Below are positions 12,620 to 25,074 of a stretch of 64,000 bases of DNA, in pieces (the stretch's first letter is position 1; every line of letters begins with the position of its first letter). The position numbers and the translations under genes were made by a program. Under the pieces are notes generated by a model that saw nothing but the letters and a program-made list of their open reading frames with translations, was not told where the DNA came from and ran no database searches. Origin of the DNA: Sphaerolaimus hirsutus (taxonomy: Eukaryota > Nematoda > Chromadorea > Monhysterida > Sphaerolaimidae); NCBI GenBank assembly GCA_964036195.1, contig OZ038456.1:15686001-15750000 (forward strand), written 5' to 3'.

Positions 12620-13574
12620 CAACGATGGAAAAAACACAGAAATTGAACACAGAAACTCATTGAGTTTCTGTGTTTTTGTTTTACACAGAAACACGGAAAC
12701 TCATAAATTTTGAAGAACTCAAAACTCAAATGAGTTTTTTTTTGGAGAACACAGAAACACAGAAACACGGAAACACAGAAAAGTTTTTTTGAGTTTTTGT
12801 GTGTGTGTTTTCAGTGAAGCGGTTGAATGCACATTAATTCAGTTATACTAAACAAGATAAGATAAGCATGTATAGTATGTAAATATGTACAGTATGTATT
12901 CATATTTTATAATGGTACAAATAAAAAATTCAAGATGGCATGCACATCTCATGGTGGATTTGACAATTTAAGTTTCGACATTTAAGTATACCTTATTACC
13001 TTGAACTAACCCCCTTGAATTAACCCCCGTCAAAATGGACTGGTGAAATAATAAGCCCCCCCTCAAAATAGCCCCCTCCAGGATGATGTACATCATGTAT
13101 CCAATGTACATGATGTATTTATTACTGCTAATTTGCATAGCAGTTACACATAGACTATACCAGGTTGTGTAGCTATCTACATGTTTATTTCAAATATATC
13201 CTGTTTGTATGCATTTATAACCTGTTTTGGTTAAGTCATTGTGGACATTTTTATGGACTTTTTGACACTTGAATGAATACACAGATGTTATGTGGGGTTA
13301 AAACATGTGTAAAACCAATATTTTATAAGAAAACCACTGTTTCCAGATCGAAATGCTGTAAATCGAAATTTTTGGGGGGAAAACTCGATTTTTTTGGAAA
13401 AAACTCGAGTTTTTTAGAAAAAAACTCAAAAAATCGAGTTTTTACAAAAAACACAGAAATAAAAACAGAGTTACTCAAGTTTTTTTCGTGAAAAAAACTC
13501 AAAACACAGGTATTCATTTTTAAAAAACTCAAAACACAGAAAGTGTTTTTTTTTGGAGAACTTACCCATCGTTG
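12620..13574. mobile_element. hAT MITE, CAACGATGG / ACACAGAAA family
   Basis: TIRs are CAACGATGG and CCATCGTTG. The duplication is ACTGCATA at 12612-12619 and 13575-13582. The arms iterate ACACAGAAACTCA and AAAACTCGAG words. A degenerate TACC..CCCC element is inside. Confidence 0.85.
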
Positions 13575-14331
13575 ACTGCATATACTTCAATGGCAGGACA
13601 CTCCGCATGCGCAGTTATTCATGTGTCACGTTGGAAGCGTGCCAATGATGATTTAACCATCCGATTTTCATCAAAAATTAAAATTTTATTGTTGTGCTTA
13701 TGTGATTAACGTCACAACGTCTTAATAGCAACGGATTTTCTCGTCTTTTTATAATAAAAAAACACATTAAATACCTACATGCGTTAAATACTGTTGGCAT
13801 GCTTCCAATGTGAACCACGCGTGCAAGGTGTAAAGTTGCTGGGATATACAGTAAATATATTTCCGTGAATAACCCATATCAAATTGACTGTCCCTACGCC
13901 AGGTGGGCTGGGAAAAATCAAAAGATCCTCTTGAAATACACCTCCCATGAGAACGTAAATTGAAGAGTGAGGACTAGATTTTTTGGCTGTCACTTTGCAT
14001 CACCGCTGTATATCGAATGTGTTGCGTCAATAAGTATTTGTACATTTCAATTGAGAAATATTGACATGTAACACATTTGATTACCTTCATTTATTTATGT
14101 ATAGATTAATGATGGACTTTCATAAAAATGCTGACAAAATGATACTTTTCTTCAAATTGATTCTGCCCTCAAAAGGCCATGTAAACCCGCTGGCCATGTA
14201 GACCCAGCTGCAATGTAATTCTTCCAGTTGGCATTGTACCACATGTAGTTGACAGACTCGTCATCCCAGTAAACTCAAATATGTTCAAAAAATCATTTTC
14301 GGTTGCCGATGTAATTTTATTTGTAAACTAA

Positions 14332-14984
14332 TACCGTATTTCTTCTAATAGAAGGGCGCATTTCTATTTTTTTCGTCAACTTTTTTACCCGCCCTTCTAT
14401 TGGAGACGCCTTTCTATTGGAGACCGCCCTTCTATTTCTTTCATCATTTTTCAGCATATTTTTTTCACTTTCTCCCAAGGTTTTTCAAAGCGTTTTAAAT
14501 AATGACGATTCGTAGAGTTCATTCAACATCTTATGTTAAAATAGCACCAGATCAATGTGGCCGCACAATCTAGTTTACTAACAGAAGTAAACTCAATTTG
14601 GGTGCCCATACATCAGCTTTGGACGTATTTGAGTTTACCAGTATACATTATTTTACATCCTCGTCAACTGTAGTTTACTGACACCTCATTCTGGTAAACT
14701 CAAATGCGTTCAAAGCGTATTTATGAGCACCCAAAATGAGATTACTTCTGTTAGTAAACTATTTAGTGTGTGCAGCGCCAATAGACCAAAGCCACTAAAT
14801 CGCAGCGTCCACTGACATTTTTTAATTTTTTATGCATTTGGCACAATTCCAGCACTCTCTGTACCTTCTATTGGAGATCGCCCTTCTATTGATTTGGTGC
14901 CCGAAATAAAGTCGAAAAAGTGTACCTTCTATTGGAGACGCCCTTCTATTGGAGACCCACCCTTCTATTAGAAGAAATACGGTA
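14332..14984. mobile_element. TACCGTATTTCTTCTAATAG element with nested palindrome
   Basis: The ends are TACCGTATTTCTTCTAATAG and TAGAAGAAATACGGTA. The inside repeats CCTTCTATTGGAGACGCC. 14571-14761 is a nested palindrome. Confidence 0.8.
14571..14761. mobile_element. Palindromic TAGTTTACTAACAG element
   Basis: The ends are TAGTTTACTAACAGAAGTAA and TTACTTCTGTTAGTAAACTA. The middle is a second palindrome of GAGTTTACCAG words. Confidence 0.75.
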
Positions 14985-15035
14985 ATAGATAGTAAAGATC
15001 AATCTTGTGAATAAGATAACGTATAGCGTTATAAC

Positions 15036-15801
15036 CAGAGTTGCGAAAGCGTATTTACGCTTACCCGAAATACCCGGGTAAATGGGTATTTATACTTACG
15101 CTTACGCTTACGCTTTCCTAAAATACCCTTACGCTTTATTACGCTTTCCTGGCCAAATTACCCGGATACCAAAAGCGTAAAAAAGCTTTTCACATGGCCC
15201 CGTTTTACGCTTTTGAAAAGTGTAAAACTACAAAAAAGAAAATGAAAAACACAAAAAATAGAGACTGCAGGTGTGCAGTATTGCACTGGAAATATCGGCA
15301 CATGTATAAATTGTGTCGCAATATGAATGTCTGGTAAATATTGTGTCGTCGAGCAATTGTGTGGCGTTGTACTTATTTAACGTAATTTTGGGACCGAAAA
15401 TGGATTCCGACGACAACGATGTTGTTGCCATCAATAGCACCGTCAGCACAAAATCCGGATCAGAAGATGGTATACCCAAGTGTCGCTGCCGATGAATTGC
15501 TATGAGGGCAGACTACCAAATGGATGTCCGAAAAATGTCTCCGAGAGCTAGATTTGTAAAGAATTAACTTAGCAAAAATGGACAGAATCTTCAATGCATT
15601 GATCTAAATCTGAAAGCAAGGGTATTTTCAAGAAAAGCAAGAGCACTCTCTCAAAAATAAAATTACGCTTACGCTTTTTTTAACGCTTTCCTAGGTATTT
15701 TAAAAATACCTTACGCTTACAGTATCCATAGTCAAAATTTGGAAAGTGTATTTACGCTTACGCTTACGCTTTCCAAAAATACCAGTATTTTAACAACTCT
15801 G
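15036..15801. mobile_element. hAT MITE, CAGAGTTG / ACGCTTACGC family
   Basis: TIRs are CAGAGTTGCGAAAGCG and AACAACTCTG. The duplication is GTTATAAC at 15028-15035 and 15802-15809. The arms iterate ACGCTTACGCTT. Confidence 0.92.
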
Positions 15802-16285
15802 GTTATAACAGAGATGACTTTTTCAACTTTTTATGGAAATCGCATGGGTAAAAAATAGTTGGCACGCTTCCAGCGGGAACCACGCGTGCAGGGTGTAAAG
15901 TGACTGGAGTAGTGATGTAAAAGCGCCATGGCGCTAGCGCCAAAGCAAAAAGCGCCATGGCGCTTTTGGCGCTTGGCGCCTTTTTGCTGTGGCGCTATTG
16001 GCGCTTGGCGCTGTGCTACAGAAAAGCGCCATGGCGCTTTTGGCGCTTGGCGCTATGATGCCGTGGCGCCATTGGCGCTAGTGTTTTAAAAAGCGCCAAA
16101 AAGCGCCAAGGAGTTAAAAATATATATCATTATTTTATGTGAAAAAACCTTGTGTGCATAATTTACATAATAAAATGTGTTACTGTAAGTGTATTCCAGG
16201 AAGAACAAACTCTCTATTTACTAATTTTGTAAACTATGTCCATGCAATTGCAAGGATATTCAACACTTTTCCCAAATAATGGGCC

Positions 16286-16704
16286 TACCGTAATTCTCCA
16301 TTTATAGCGCACCCCGTGCATAACACCCGGGGTGTTATATAGTTTTATAGCATCCCGCGGGTGCTATGCTAGGTTTAAAAAAATGGCTCAAATTGAATTG
16401 TTTGAATACTGTGTCTGGCGCCACTCATTGTAATGCACATTTTTTTCCATTGAATTAGGTGCGCACTGGTCACCAAAAAATATGTAGGGATGTTTGTATT
16501 TAGAAAATGATAGATAACGGGAAATTTTATGCTCTTATTTCGCTGTTTGAAGTTTAAAGTCATAAATACTATGTTTATAAATTTTTCCATGCATAACACC
16601 CCCATTGACCTAACACCGGGTGTTATACAAGTTTTAAAAAAGTTCGCTGAAAATTGCTCCGATTTTGTATAAACCCCGGGTGTTATAAATGGAGAAATAC
16701 AGTA
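16286..16704. mobile_element. TACCGTAATTCTCCATTTATA element (nested)
   Basis: The ends are TACCGTAATTCTCCATTTAT and ATAAATGGAGAAATACAGTA. The inside repeats CATAACACCCGGGGTGTTAT. TA borders. Confidence 0.75.
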
Positions 16705-16705
16705 A

Positions 16706-16890
16706 TGGTTCCCATCCCAATTCAAAGCTTGCTCACGAGCGACATTCAAATACATAGTGTTGCATTATGTTGAAAATGATGTTGTATTGTTGGTATGTGT
16801 AATGTACCAGGCCGGAATGAAGTAAATATAAGCGTATACAACACTGGGTAGAGTTACTCCTTAGCAACCATTGAATTGGGATGGGAACCA
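16706..16890. repeat. Inverted repeat TGGTTCCCATCCCAATTCAA
   Basis: A perfect 20-bp inverted pair (16706-16725 and 16871-16890) encloses about 145 bp without a gene. It is likely a small MITE. Confidence 0.7.
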
Positions 16891-17342
16891 GTTGACATTG
16901 GCTGTCGTTGTTAACTATAGCACTTTATGAGCAGCAAATTTTTTTGGCGCTGGCGCTATTGGCGCTTGGCGCCAACATCCTCTGGCGCCATTGGCGCTTG
17001 GCGCCGTGGTCTAGAAAAGTGCCATGGCGCTTTTGGCGCTTGGCGCTATTTTGCTGTGGCGCCATTGGCGCTCGGCGCTCGCATGCTAAAAGCGCCATGG
17101 CGCTTTTGGCGCTTGGCGCCAAAAGTCTGGCGCTTTTTACATCACTAGACTGGAGTATAGGTAGGTGTACAAAAATGAAGTAAACAAATGAAATCAGCTG
17201 AAACAGGTAGGTACCTAGGTTGTACCTAGGTATATATATATTATCAAAAGCACGGGCTCAAACATTGCATGCCTAGACAGACGTGCGTACGCCCATTTGC
17301 ATAAGTGTGTGTGTTTAAAAGATGAAGCTTTCAGGAGTGGAG

Positions 17343-17844
17343 CAGAGTTGTTAAAAGTACTGTACTTTTTCAAAGTAAACGTAAAGAATTTTATTTTTAC
17401 TCGCCCCTGACCCTGAGTACTAAAAACGTAAAGTAATTTTTTACTTTTGCTTTGTGTCAAACGTGAGAAAACGTTAATACCTGTATTTTTACTCAGGGAA
17501 AACGTAAAAAAATTGGGTATTCTTTCGATTATGCATCCAGGAAAACATAAAAGTGAGTTATATTAGGTGGGAGTCGTCGTTTTCCATACCCGTCGCAACT
17601 GCGATAATTTCCGCTGCAATTTTGGCAGCGGTTACAATTTGTTTGAGTCGTTTTTTGCTTTTTGTGCACACCATCAATTTTTCGATTTACGTTTTCTGTA
17701 ATCACGTACTTTCAAAAAAGTACGCGTAAACGTGAGTACATGTATTTTTTCCGGTGTGAGTACAGGTACATAAACTTATTTACTCAGTACTCGAGTACAA
17801 ATACGTATTTTCCGAGTAAACGTAAATACGTTTGAACAACTACG
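17343..17844. mobile_element. hAT MITE, CAGAGTTG / ACTCGAGTAC family
   Basis: The ends are CAGAGTTGTTAAAAGTACTG and TTTGAACAACTACG. The duplication is GAGTGGAG at 17335-17342 and 17845-17852. ACTCGAGTACAAATACG-type words are at the right end. Confidence 0.85.
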
Positions 17845-17852
17845 GAGTGGAG

Positions 17853-18784
17853 CATGAAATCCAGTATTTCAGATGATATGATTTATTTTAAAAATTTTTT
17901 AAAGGCCACTTACAGCACACCGAAAAATAAAAGGTAAAATGACAAATCGAGTCTCGAAGAACTTGTCAATACACAAAAACGTACAGAAAGGTATGTCAAT
18001 TTGTGATATGACATGTGGAAAGCACTAACCGATATCTATTTCATGCCCAAAAATTATCTAAAAAGCTCCACTAGTTCATATCATTCAATTTTATTTTAAT
18101 ATTTATAACTCTATGAACCGCATGCTATGCATTTTTCTGAAGGAAACACTCCATCATGACGTCATTGCTAACAATATCAAAATTGTTCCAAAAAAAGAAA
18201 AAAACGTTTCAGGAAAAAACATTTGTCGCTTGTACCCGACTCCGCCTTTTTCTATATAAAATATTTTTCGTTTTGTGAGAGTGTGTAAGTATTTATACTC
18301 GGCGGACATGAAGCACTACAATTTTGTTTGTCTAAATTCCTAAAACTTATGTCTCACATTCTAGTCTGAACGGACGGATTCCGTTCAGCTCACCGTTCAT
18401 TTTTATTCTATCTGACGTTTTGAATAAGATAATGGTCGATGTGGATTTTTTTGGCCCAGTGATAACGTTCCATGATCAATATCTCATTGACACAGCCGCT
18501 GCTGAATATGTCACCAATACAAATGTGTATGCAACAATTTAAAAAAAAATCACTGCACAACGCTATCTCTGGGTCATTTCGAAATGCTCAAAATTTCTGT
18601 CAATATTAATAAAAAAGACATTTCAGTTGCTATCAACAGAAAAACCAACGGATAATTATTAAAAATAGTGCCTAGAGTTCTAATTTCATGTGTTAAATTT
18701 ATCTTATTTAACACTTGAATCTCTTGATTGCACTCTCTACACGAAATCTTACGAAAATTAAAATACGTTGCGGTGCCGGTGACA
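17853..18784. other. No recognised gene
   Basis: A phrase near 18128 (GCATTTTTCTGAAGGAAAC) with the following CATCATGACGTCAT recurs near 62930. Otherwise only AT-rich sequence with short frames. Confidence 0.45.
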
Positions 18785-18792
18785 CTCATATG

Positions 18793-19266
18793 TAGTGATG
18801 TAAAAGCGCCATGGCGCTGGCGCCTGGCGCTAGCGCCAAAGCAAAAAGCGCCATGGCGCTTTTGGCGCTTGGCGCTATTTTCCTGTGGCGCCATTGGCGC
18901 TTGGCGCCATACCTATGAAAAGCGCCATGGCGCTTTTGGCGCTTGGCGCTATTTTTGGCTGGCGCCAGGAACAAAATGCCTGGCGCTGGCGCTTGGCGCT
19001 AGCGCCAAAGCAAAAAGCGCCATGGCGCTTCTGGCGCTTGGCGCCATTTTGCTCTGGCGCCATAGGCGCTTGGCGCTAAGGGTCGGAAAAGCGGTTGACA
19101 CCCATTTCGGCCGCGCCATCTCGGCCGTGGACATTTCGGCCGAAACGGCGCGGCCGAAATGTCCACGGCCGAGATGGCGCGGCCGAAATGGGTCCCTCCT
19201 ACCCGGAAAAGCGCCATGGCGCTTTTGGCGCTTGGCGCCAAAGTTCTGGCGCTTTTCGCATCACTA
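18793..19266. mobile_element. hAT MITE, TAGTGATG / GGCGCC family, carrying a GC-rich hairpin
   Basis: TIRs are TAGTGATGTAAAAGCGCC and GGCGCTTTTCGCATCACTA. The duplication is CTCATATG at 18785-18792 and 19267-19274. It is an inverted sister of 20481-20821 but has an extra 110-bp insert at 19094-19203. Confidence 0.93.
19094..19203. mobile_element. 110-bp insertion, perfect GC-rich palindrome
   Basis: 43-bp arms at 19100-19142 and 19151-19193 are exactly complementary with an 8-nt loop (ACCCATTTCGGCCGCG start). The flanks repeat CGGAAAAGCG (19084-19093 and 19204-19213). The sister copy at 20.5 kb lacks it and has one CGGAAAAGCG. Confidence 0.85.
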
Positions 19267-19502
19267 CTCATATGGAAACATTTTGTATAGCATAATGTCT
19301 GCCGAGTTTATCCTGCTCGCGCGTTATCAGCTAAGCCATAAGTAATTTTGGACGCATGCTTTGCGGTCAGCCGGGTATACACAGGCATTCATGTTTGAAA
19401 AATATTCAGAAAAACCCGAAAGTGTTTCAAGAAACTCACCCATCCCATCACTGACTGTGCATTGGATTACATTTACATGTTTACAGTATCAGCTGAAATC
19501 TG

Positions 19503-19706
19503 TACCGTATTTCATCCAATTACCTCTCGGGGGTTTATTTTTTGTCATATGGAAATTTTAAGGGAGAGGAGGTTAAACCAGGGGGTATTTCGTGGGGGGT
19601 TTATAAATTCATAGTGTCCATTTTGAGGGGGGTATTTCGAGGGGGGGGGGGGTATTTCGAAGAACACGAAAAATAACTGTTTACGGTAACACGAGGAAAT
19701 ACGGTA
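19503..19706. mobile_element. TACCGTATTTC element
   Basis: The ends are TACCGTATTTCATCC and ACGAGGAAATACGGTA, TA-bordered. G-runs up to 12 occur beside GTATTTCGAGG. Confidence 0.75.
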
Positions 19707-19979
19707 TTCACACCGCTTACTCCAGCAGCTTCAGCTATCCTGAATACCTTATAATCAGGGTTGGTTTTATAAAAATTATTTGTATACAAATTGTATAAAA
19801 ATTGTATAAAACTTGTATTTTATCTTTATTTTATTCTTGTTTCATTTTATTTTATTTTATTTTTTTCCCAAAAGTCGTTAATAAAATAAAATGACAGCAT
19901 TTTACAAAAATTTTACAGAAATTTTACAAAATTTTTACAAAAAATCGGAATCATACCTGCAAAATGTTATCATTAGACC

Positions 19980-20140
19980 TACCGTATTTCCTCGAAATAC
20001 CCCCAGGGGGTTTATTTTTTCAGAGTGGAAATTTTGAGGGGGAGTATTTCGAGGGGGGGGTCTTATTTGAGGGGGGGGGGTTATTATTCCGCCAGAAATT
20101 TTGGGAATTTAGTGGTAAACAATACATCGAAAAATGCCAA
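19980..20140. mobile_element. TACCGTATTTCCTCGAAATA element, right end decayed
   Basis: It starts TACCGTATTTCCTCGAAATA, then G-runs, then TTATTCCGCCAGAAATTTTG, as in the copy at 42434. No right TIR seen. Confidence 0.6.
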
Positions 20141-20480
20141 AACCGGTAATGAAGAGGTAGCGTCACTTCACATCCTAGTCATTTTACATTCCTCTGTATT
20201 GCGACAGTTTACATTCCACAGTAGTGTGTCTACCGCGCCAGTTTACATCCTGTTAAAAATTGTCGCATCCCACACTTTTTGTACACTTCACATTCCATTG
20301 AAAAGCGGCACTTTACATCCCACGAAAAATCTTCGAATGTCAAGCAACAGAAGTCCATACTCTGCATGTGGAGTCACACAAAGGTGCAGTTCACACCACT
20401 TTGTCATCCTTGATATATCCTCATCCTGGCACCATATGATATGGTATCTCAGGTTTATAAGTTTGTCTATGAGTTTTGAG

Positions 20481-20821
20481 TAGTGATGCGAAAAGCGCCA
20501 GAACTTTGGCGCCAAGCGCCAAAAGCGCCATGGCGCTTTTCCGACCCTTAGCGCCAAGCGCCAATGGCGCCAGAGCAAAATGGCGCCAAGCGCCAGAAGC
20601 GCCATGGCGCTTTTTGCTTTGGCGCTAGCGCCAGGCATTTTGTTCCTGGCGCCGGCCAAAAATAGCGCCAAGCGCCAAAAGCGCCATGGCGCTTTTCATA
20701 GGCATGGCGCCAAGCGCCAATGGCGCCACAGGAAAATAGCGCCAAGCGCCAAAAGCGCCATGGCACTTTTTGCTTTGGCGCTAGCGCCAGGCGCCAGCGC
20801 CATGGCGCTTTTACATCACTA
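20481..20821. mobile_element. hAT MITE, TAGTGATG / GGCGCC family (empty sister)
   Basis: TIRs are TAGTGATGCGAAAAGCGCC and GGCGCTTTTACATCACTA. The duplication is GTTTTGAG at 20473-20480 and 20822-20829. It is the inverted sister of 18793-19266. Confidence 0.93.
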
Positions 20822-20890
20822 GTTTTGAGTTTTCATCATGTCAAGTGCAAAATTGTGAAAATGGAAGAAATGGAAATCAAAAAGTGTGCA

Positions 20891-21012
20891 TAAAAATTTC
20901 TAAAATGTGAAATGTCATGTAAAATGCTGTGTACAATGTCAAATGTCATGCAAAGTGTCAAATGTCATGTAAAATGCCCTGTAATCACAGTACAGGTAGG
21001 TATCCTAGGGGG
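20891..21012. mobile_element. Fragment of the TGTCATGTAAAA MITE family
   Basis: Iterated TGTCAAATGTCATGTAAAAT words are present without clear ITRs. It is probably a decayed copy. Confidence 0.4.
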
Positions 21013-21313
21013 TTGGCACATGTCCCCAGGATGGCTACATTTCAAATGTCTGCACCTGTTGAGGTGCACAACATTTCAGCTAATTTAAGAAATGATATAG
21101 TGATGTATTCGTAATTGTTACTATTTACGTGTATTAACTTTTTTATTAACAATATTTATTTACCATTTAATATGATGCATATTTGTATTCATACAGTTGT
21201 ATTTTTTTGTGCAATATACTAATAGAAATACATTATTTATACCCAGTGAAAAAACTAAATACATTTATATAATGTAAACAATGAAATGTGGCATCTAAGA
21301 TATGGCATCTGAC

Positions 21314-22007
21314 TAGGGTTGGCCGATGTTTTTTTTAAAACGTTTTTTATTTTTAAAAAACGTTGTTTTTTTTAAAGAAAACATGACGTCCAAAATGTTT
21401 GTTTTTTTAAAAACATCGACCGAAATTTTTAGTACTAAGCACAAGGTATTTTGCAAAAATTATGCACGCAAGCGCGCAATTTCACACACAAATTGACCTT
21501 GGTGGTTGTTTTCATTGGTTTTGTGGCATTTTTAGTATCAAAGTATCCATTTATATATGCTACCATGGGTTAATAAGCCGTCATATGTCGGTGTAGTATA
21601 TAATATTGAGGTAATGTGCTTCCATGTACCTCCACAGTGTGTAACTTCACTCCCAAAGTAACAACCTCCTTTTACCTTGTTTCATCACTATTCTGTGCCA
21701 AATTTTACCTGAAGTCACAAACATTCGACTATAAGGTGATATACAAACGTATCGACAAAAAAAATAAATATTTTGACACAAATCACCACTTATAATGCTA
21801 TCCCATGGCTCAACAGCCATTATATGGTCATATATAACATCACAGAGTATTGCCACTGTCTGATATACCTATATATGTTGACACAAGGTCATATCTGGGA
21901 GCTTTTAAAAAACAACGTTTTTTATTAAAAAAACGTTTTTTATTTTAAAAAAAAAACGTTTAAAAAACAACAACATTGAGTTAAAAAAAACGTTTTTTCC
22001 AACCCTA
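21314..22007. mobile_element. hAT MITE, TAGGGTTGG / AAACGTTTT family
   Basis: TIRs are TAGGGTTGGCCGATG and TTTCCAACCCTA. The duplication is CATCTGAC at 21306-21313 and 22008-22015. The arms iterate AAAACGTTTTTT. Confidence 0.9.
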
Positions 22008-22319
22008 CATCTGACATCAATACGTGTAACTATAAGACTGAGGAATGTAAACTTAAGATGTCCCTGTGGAATGTAGAGTGTTGCGAAAGTAGAGTGTGAG
22101 ACATTTTCACACAGAATGTAAACTGACGCACTGTAGGATGGAAACTGTCGCATTGTGGAAGAATGTAAAACTTTTTTGGAAGAATGTAAACTGTCCAGAA
22201 TGTAAAGTGGCCTGGCCTCGTAATGAATGGGTTATATTTGATGAAATAGGATATATTGAGGCATAATAACGTACATTCTCTACTTTCACGACGTATATGT
22301 GTAGCTGCGGTGCAAACCG

Positions 22320-22482
22320 GCAGCAATAAATACATCATGTACATTGCATACATGATGTACATCATTTCAGACGGGGGTATTTCGAGGGGGGGGGGTATTT
22401 TTCCCCAGCTCAAAAACACCTGGGGGTATTTCGAGGGGGGGCGGGGGGTAATTCAAGGGGGGTATTTCGAGGAAATACGGTA
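22320..22482. mobile_element. TACCGTATTTC element, right half
   Basis: It holds the palindrome ACATCATGTACATTGCATAC, G-runs and the right TIR TATTTCGAGGAAATACGGTA. Confidence 0.65.
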
Positions 22483-22624
22483 TGCATGAAAAACCTGTGA
22501 CAAATTTTTCCATTACTTTACAAAAGTTGCATGCAGTAGGTATTGTGAGCTATCTGCAAGTGTAAAGTTCCAATTATTGATAACAATGGTTTGCATTTTC
22601 AGTAGAATGACTACTGGAGTGTGC

Positions 22625-23085
22625 TGGGTGCATTTGTAAAATGGCATGCAAAGTGTCAATTGTCATGACAAATGTAAAGTTAAGTGTCAATTGCCATGCA
22701 AAATGTCAAGCGTCATGTCAAATGTCAAGCAACATGGCAAATTGTCATGACAAATGTCATGCAAAGTGTAAATTGTGTATCCAAATCTTAAGTTTTTTGT
22801 ATCTCAAGCTTATGCTTTGTATCCAAATCGTATGTTTTTGTATCCAAATTGTTCACATAAGATTTGAATTCAAAAACAACAAGGTGTGAATACAAAACAT
22901 AAGAGTTGGGTACAAAACATAAGATTTAGATACAAAACATAAGATTTAGATACAGTTTGCTTGACAATTAACACTTTATTTTATATTTGTTGTAACAATT
23001 GACACTTTGTTTTACATTTTGCATGACAATTGACAGTTTGCATGACATTTTACATGGCATTTGACACTTTACCTACATTGCTTGC
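22625..23085. mobile_element. Long TGTCATGTAAAA-family MITE
   Basis: The left half carries CATGCAAAGTGTCAATTGTC words and the right half their complements (TGACAATTGACAGTTTGCAT). The centre is a palindrome of CCAAATCTTAAG and TAAGATTTAGATAC words. The terminal ITRs are weak. Confidence 0.5.
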
Positions 23086-23862
23086 CCACAGTTCCGCGAA
23101 TAAACAGGTAGAAGCTCAAGCAACAAGACAAAGTGTTTACAAAAACTTTGAATTTTTATACAATTTTACAAAAATATGAATTTTTATACAATTTTACAGA
23201 AATTTTACAAAAATTCGAATTTTTATACAATTTATATTTTTATTTTGAAATTTTCCATTTTATTTTATTTTATTCTTCAATTTTCAATTTTATTTTAATT
23301 TTATTTTTTTCTGAGATTTTGCCAACCCTGCTTATAATATTTACTTGGTGCATCACTGAAGTAAAGGCAGGGATTGTGTTACTGAAAAATAGTTAAGGAG
23401 CGATTACAGCTCGGACGTAAAATCCAGCATAAAATTCCATCGCAAAATTGATTACACGAAAGTGGATGATGATACAGGTCTGCAATTTTTCATCTACAAT
23501 ATGTTTATCAATACGAAAAATCAATTCTACGCTATGTCATTGCATGCAATCACCTGGCGTAGCTGATTTATCGATTGATTTTTCTTCAGCTGGCGTAAAA
23601 TTGCAGCGTAAAATCGAAATTTTTGAATTTTCAGAATCAAATAGCAGTGACCGTGGACGATTACCCTTGGTCACAATGAAGGTATTGATAAACATTTTGT
23701 CCATGAAAAATTGCAGACCTGAATCATCACTCACTTTCATGTAATCAATTTTGCGATGGAAATTTACGCTGGAATCTTACGTCCGAGCTGTAATCGCAGC
23801 ATAATGGGGAAAGGCTACTGGTGGATAGGATACATCGGTGGTACCATTTTAGATGGTCACCC

Positions 23863-24095
23863 GGGGCCAGTTCCGCAAAATGAGAAGTGAGACGTGAAAT
23901 GGCAAAGGCGAAGTAAAAGCGCAAAGGCAAAGTGAAATGGCAAGTGAATTGGCAAGTGGAATGGCAAAAACGAAGAGAAAACTTCTTTTTTTTACTTCGC
24001 TTTTGCCAATTCACTTGCCGTTTCACTTCGCCTTTGCGCTTTTACTTCGCCTTTGACATTTCACTTATCACTTCTCATTTTGCGGAACTGGCCCC
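23863..24095. mobile_element. GGGGCCAGTTCCGCAAAATG palindromic MITE
   Basis: The ends GGGGCCAGTTCCGCAAAATG and CATTTTGCGGAACTGGCCCC are perfect. The arms iterate GTGAAATGGCAAAGGCGAAG. No target duplication identified. Confidence 0.8.
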
Positions 24096-24574
24096 AGACC
24101 TTCGTGCCATCCCATTACGTGGGCCGATTTTGATGCCGTTTAGTTATGTTTGGTGTTGAAGTCGGGGCTATGAACACATTTTTTTCGTCGAATAACCCCC
24201 CAGTCCTGAGATGAGGGGTATAAATATCAAATTGTTCGGTCTTTAAAAAATGGTAGTGAGTCTATTCAAAATGTAGTATTTGACTGAATTACTACAAAAA
24301 GCAATCGAATTTGAACATAAAAAAAGAAGTGGGCTATCTCTGAACCGATGTTGACCGCTGAACATATTAAATGATCGGCACAATCAGTAAATTCCATTTT
24401 TGGGGTCATTTGAAAATAGCTAGCTGGGCGGGTACAGGATCAGTGGATATCACTGGAGCTAACTTTGCTTTCACCTTTCCCACGCACAAAAATGCGAACC
24501 CAGCCAAAACATTCCATTTTCGATCCAGATTTTACTACAGACCGGTGCCAGACGCAGCTTTTGTCACATGCAAT

Positions 24575-24810
24575 TAGGGTTCAAACGGGATTGACTTTTC
24601 GGGATCGGGATCGGGATTGGGATTGGGGCAGTTTTTTCGGGATCGGGATCGGGATTTTCAAAATCTCTGGACCTGGATCGGGATTGGCTTTTTCAAATTT
24701 CGGGGTCAGAATCGGGATCTGGATTGAGGTTTCGGGATTGGGTTCGGGACCACAAAATCCCGAAATTTCGCGGGATTCGGGATCGGGTTCGGGATCCCGT
24801 CTGAACCCCA
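24575..24810. mobile_element. hAT MITE, TAGGGTTC / GGGATC family
   Basis: The ends are TAGGGTTCAAACGGGAT and ATCCCGTCTGAACCCCA. The duplications CATGCAAT (24567-24574) and CATGCGAT (24811-24818) differ at one base. The arms iterate GGGATCGGGATC. It is a diverged cousin of 3892-4663. Confidence 0.8.
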
Positions 24811-25074
24811 CATGCGATGCGTGTGCACGCGGCGCCCCTGGCGGAGGTGTGATCATGCGCGTGTAATGTCGTGTCGCCCCGTTCAAAGTCACCCCGACGT
24901 GACATGATACCTCGGCGGCGGGCCGCAGCGGCGGGGTTTGCTACATATTTTGTTGGACGATTTTGATGCGGTGATCTGGGAAGAGTTGGTGTGGTACCAA
25001 GAAAATTCGGCGTGGTTTGTTCAGCCAGAGCTTTGCCAAGTTGCGGTAAAATCTCAGAAACCTAGCGGAAATAG

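Larger units (their letters stand above)
15910..17147. mobile_element. hAT MITE, TAGTGATG / GGCGCC family, with nested elements
   Basis: TIRs are TAGTGATGTAAAAGCGCC and GGCGCTTTTTACATCACTA. The duplication is GACTGGAG at 15902-15909 and 17148-17155. The arms are GCGCCATGGCGCTTTTGGCG arrays. Nested inside are 16286-16704 and an inverted repeat at 16706-16890. Confidence 0.92.

Noticed and set aside
16908..20822. Ala-Trp-Arg-Leu-rich and Met-Ala-Pro-Ser-Ala frames up to 205 codons
   Set aside because: They are translations of GGCGCC MITE arms, present in all frames and in both orientations.
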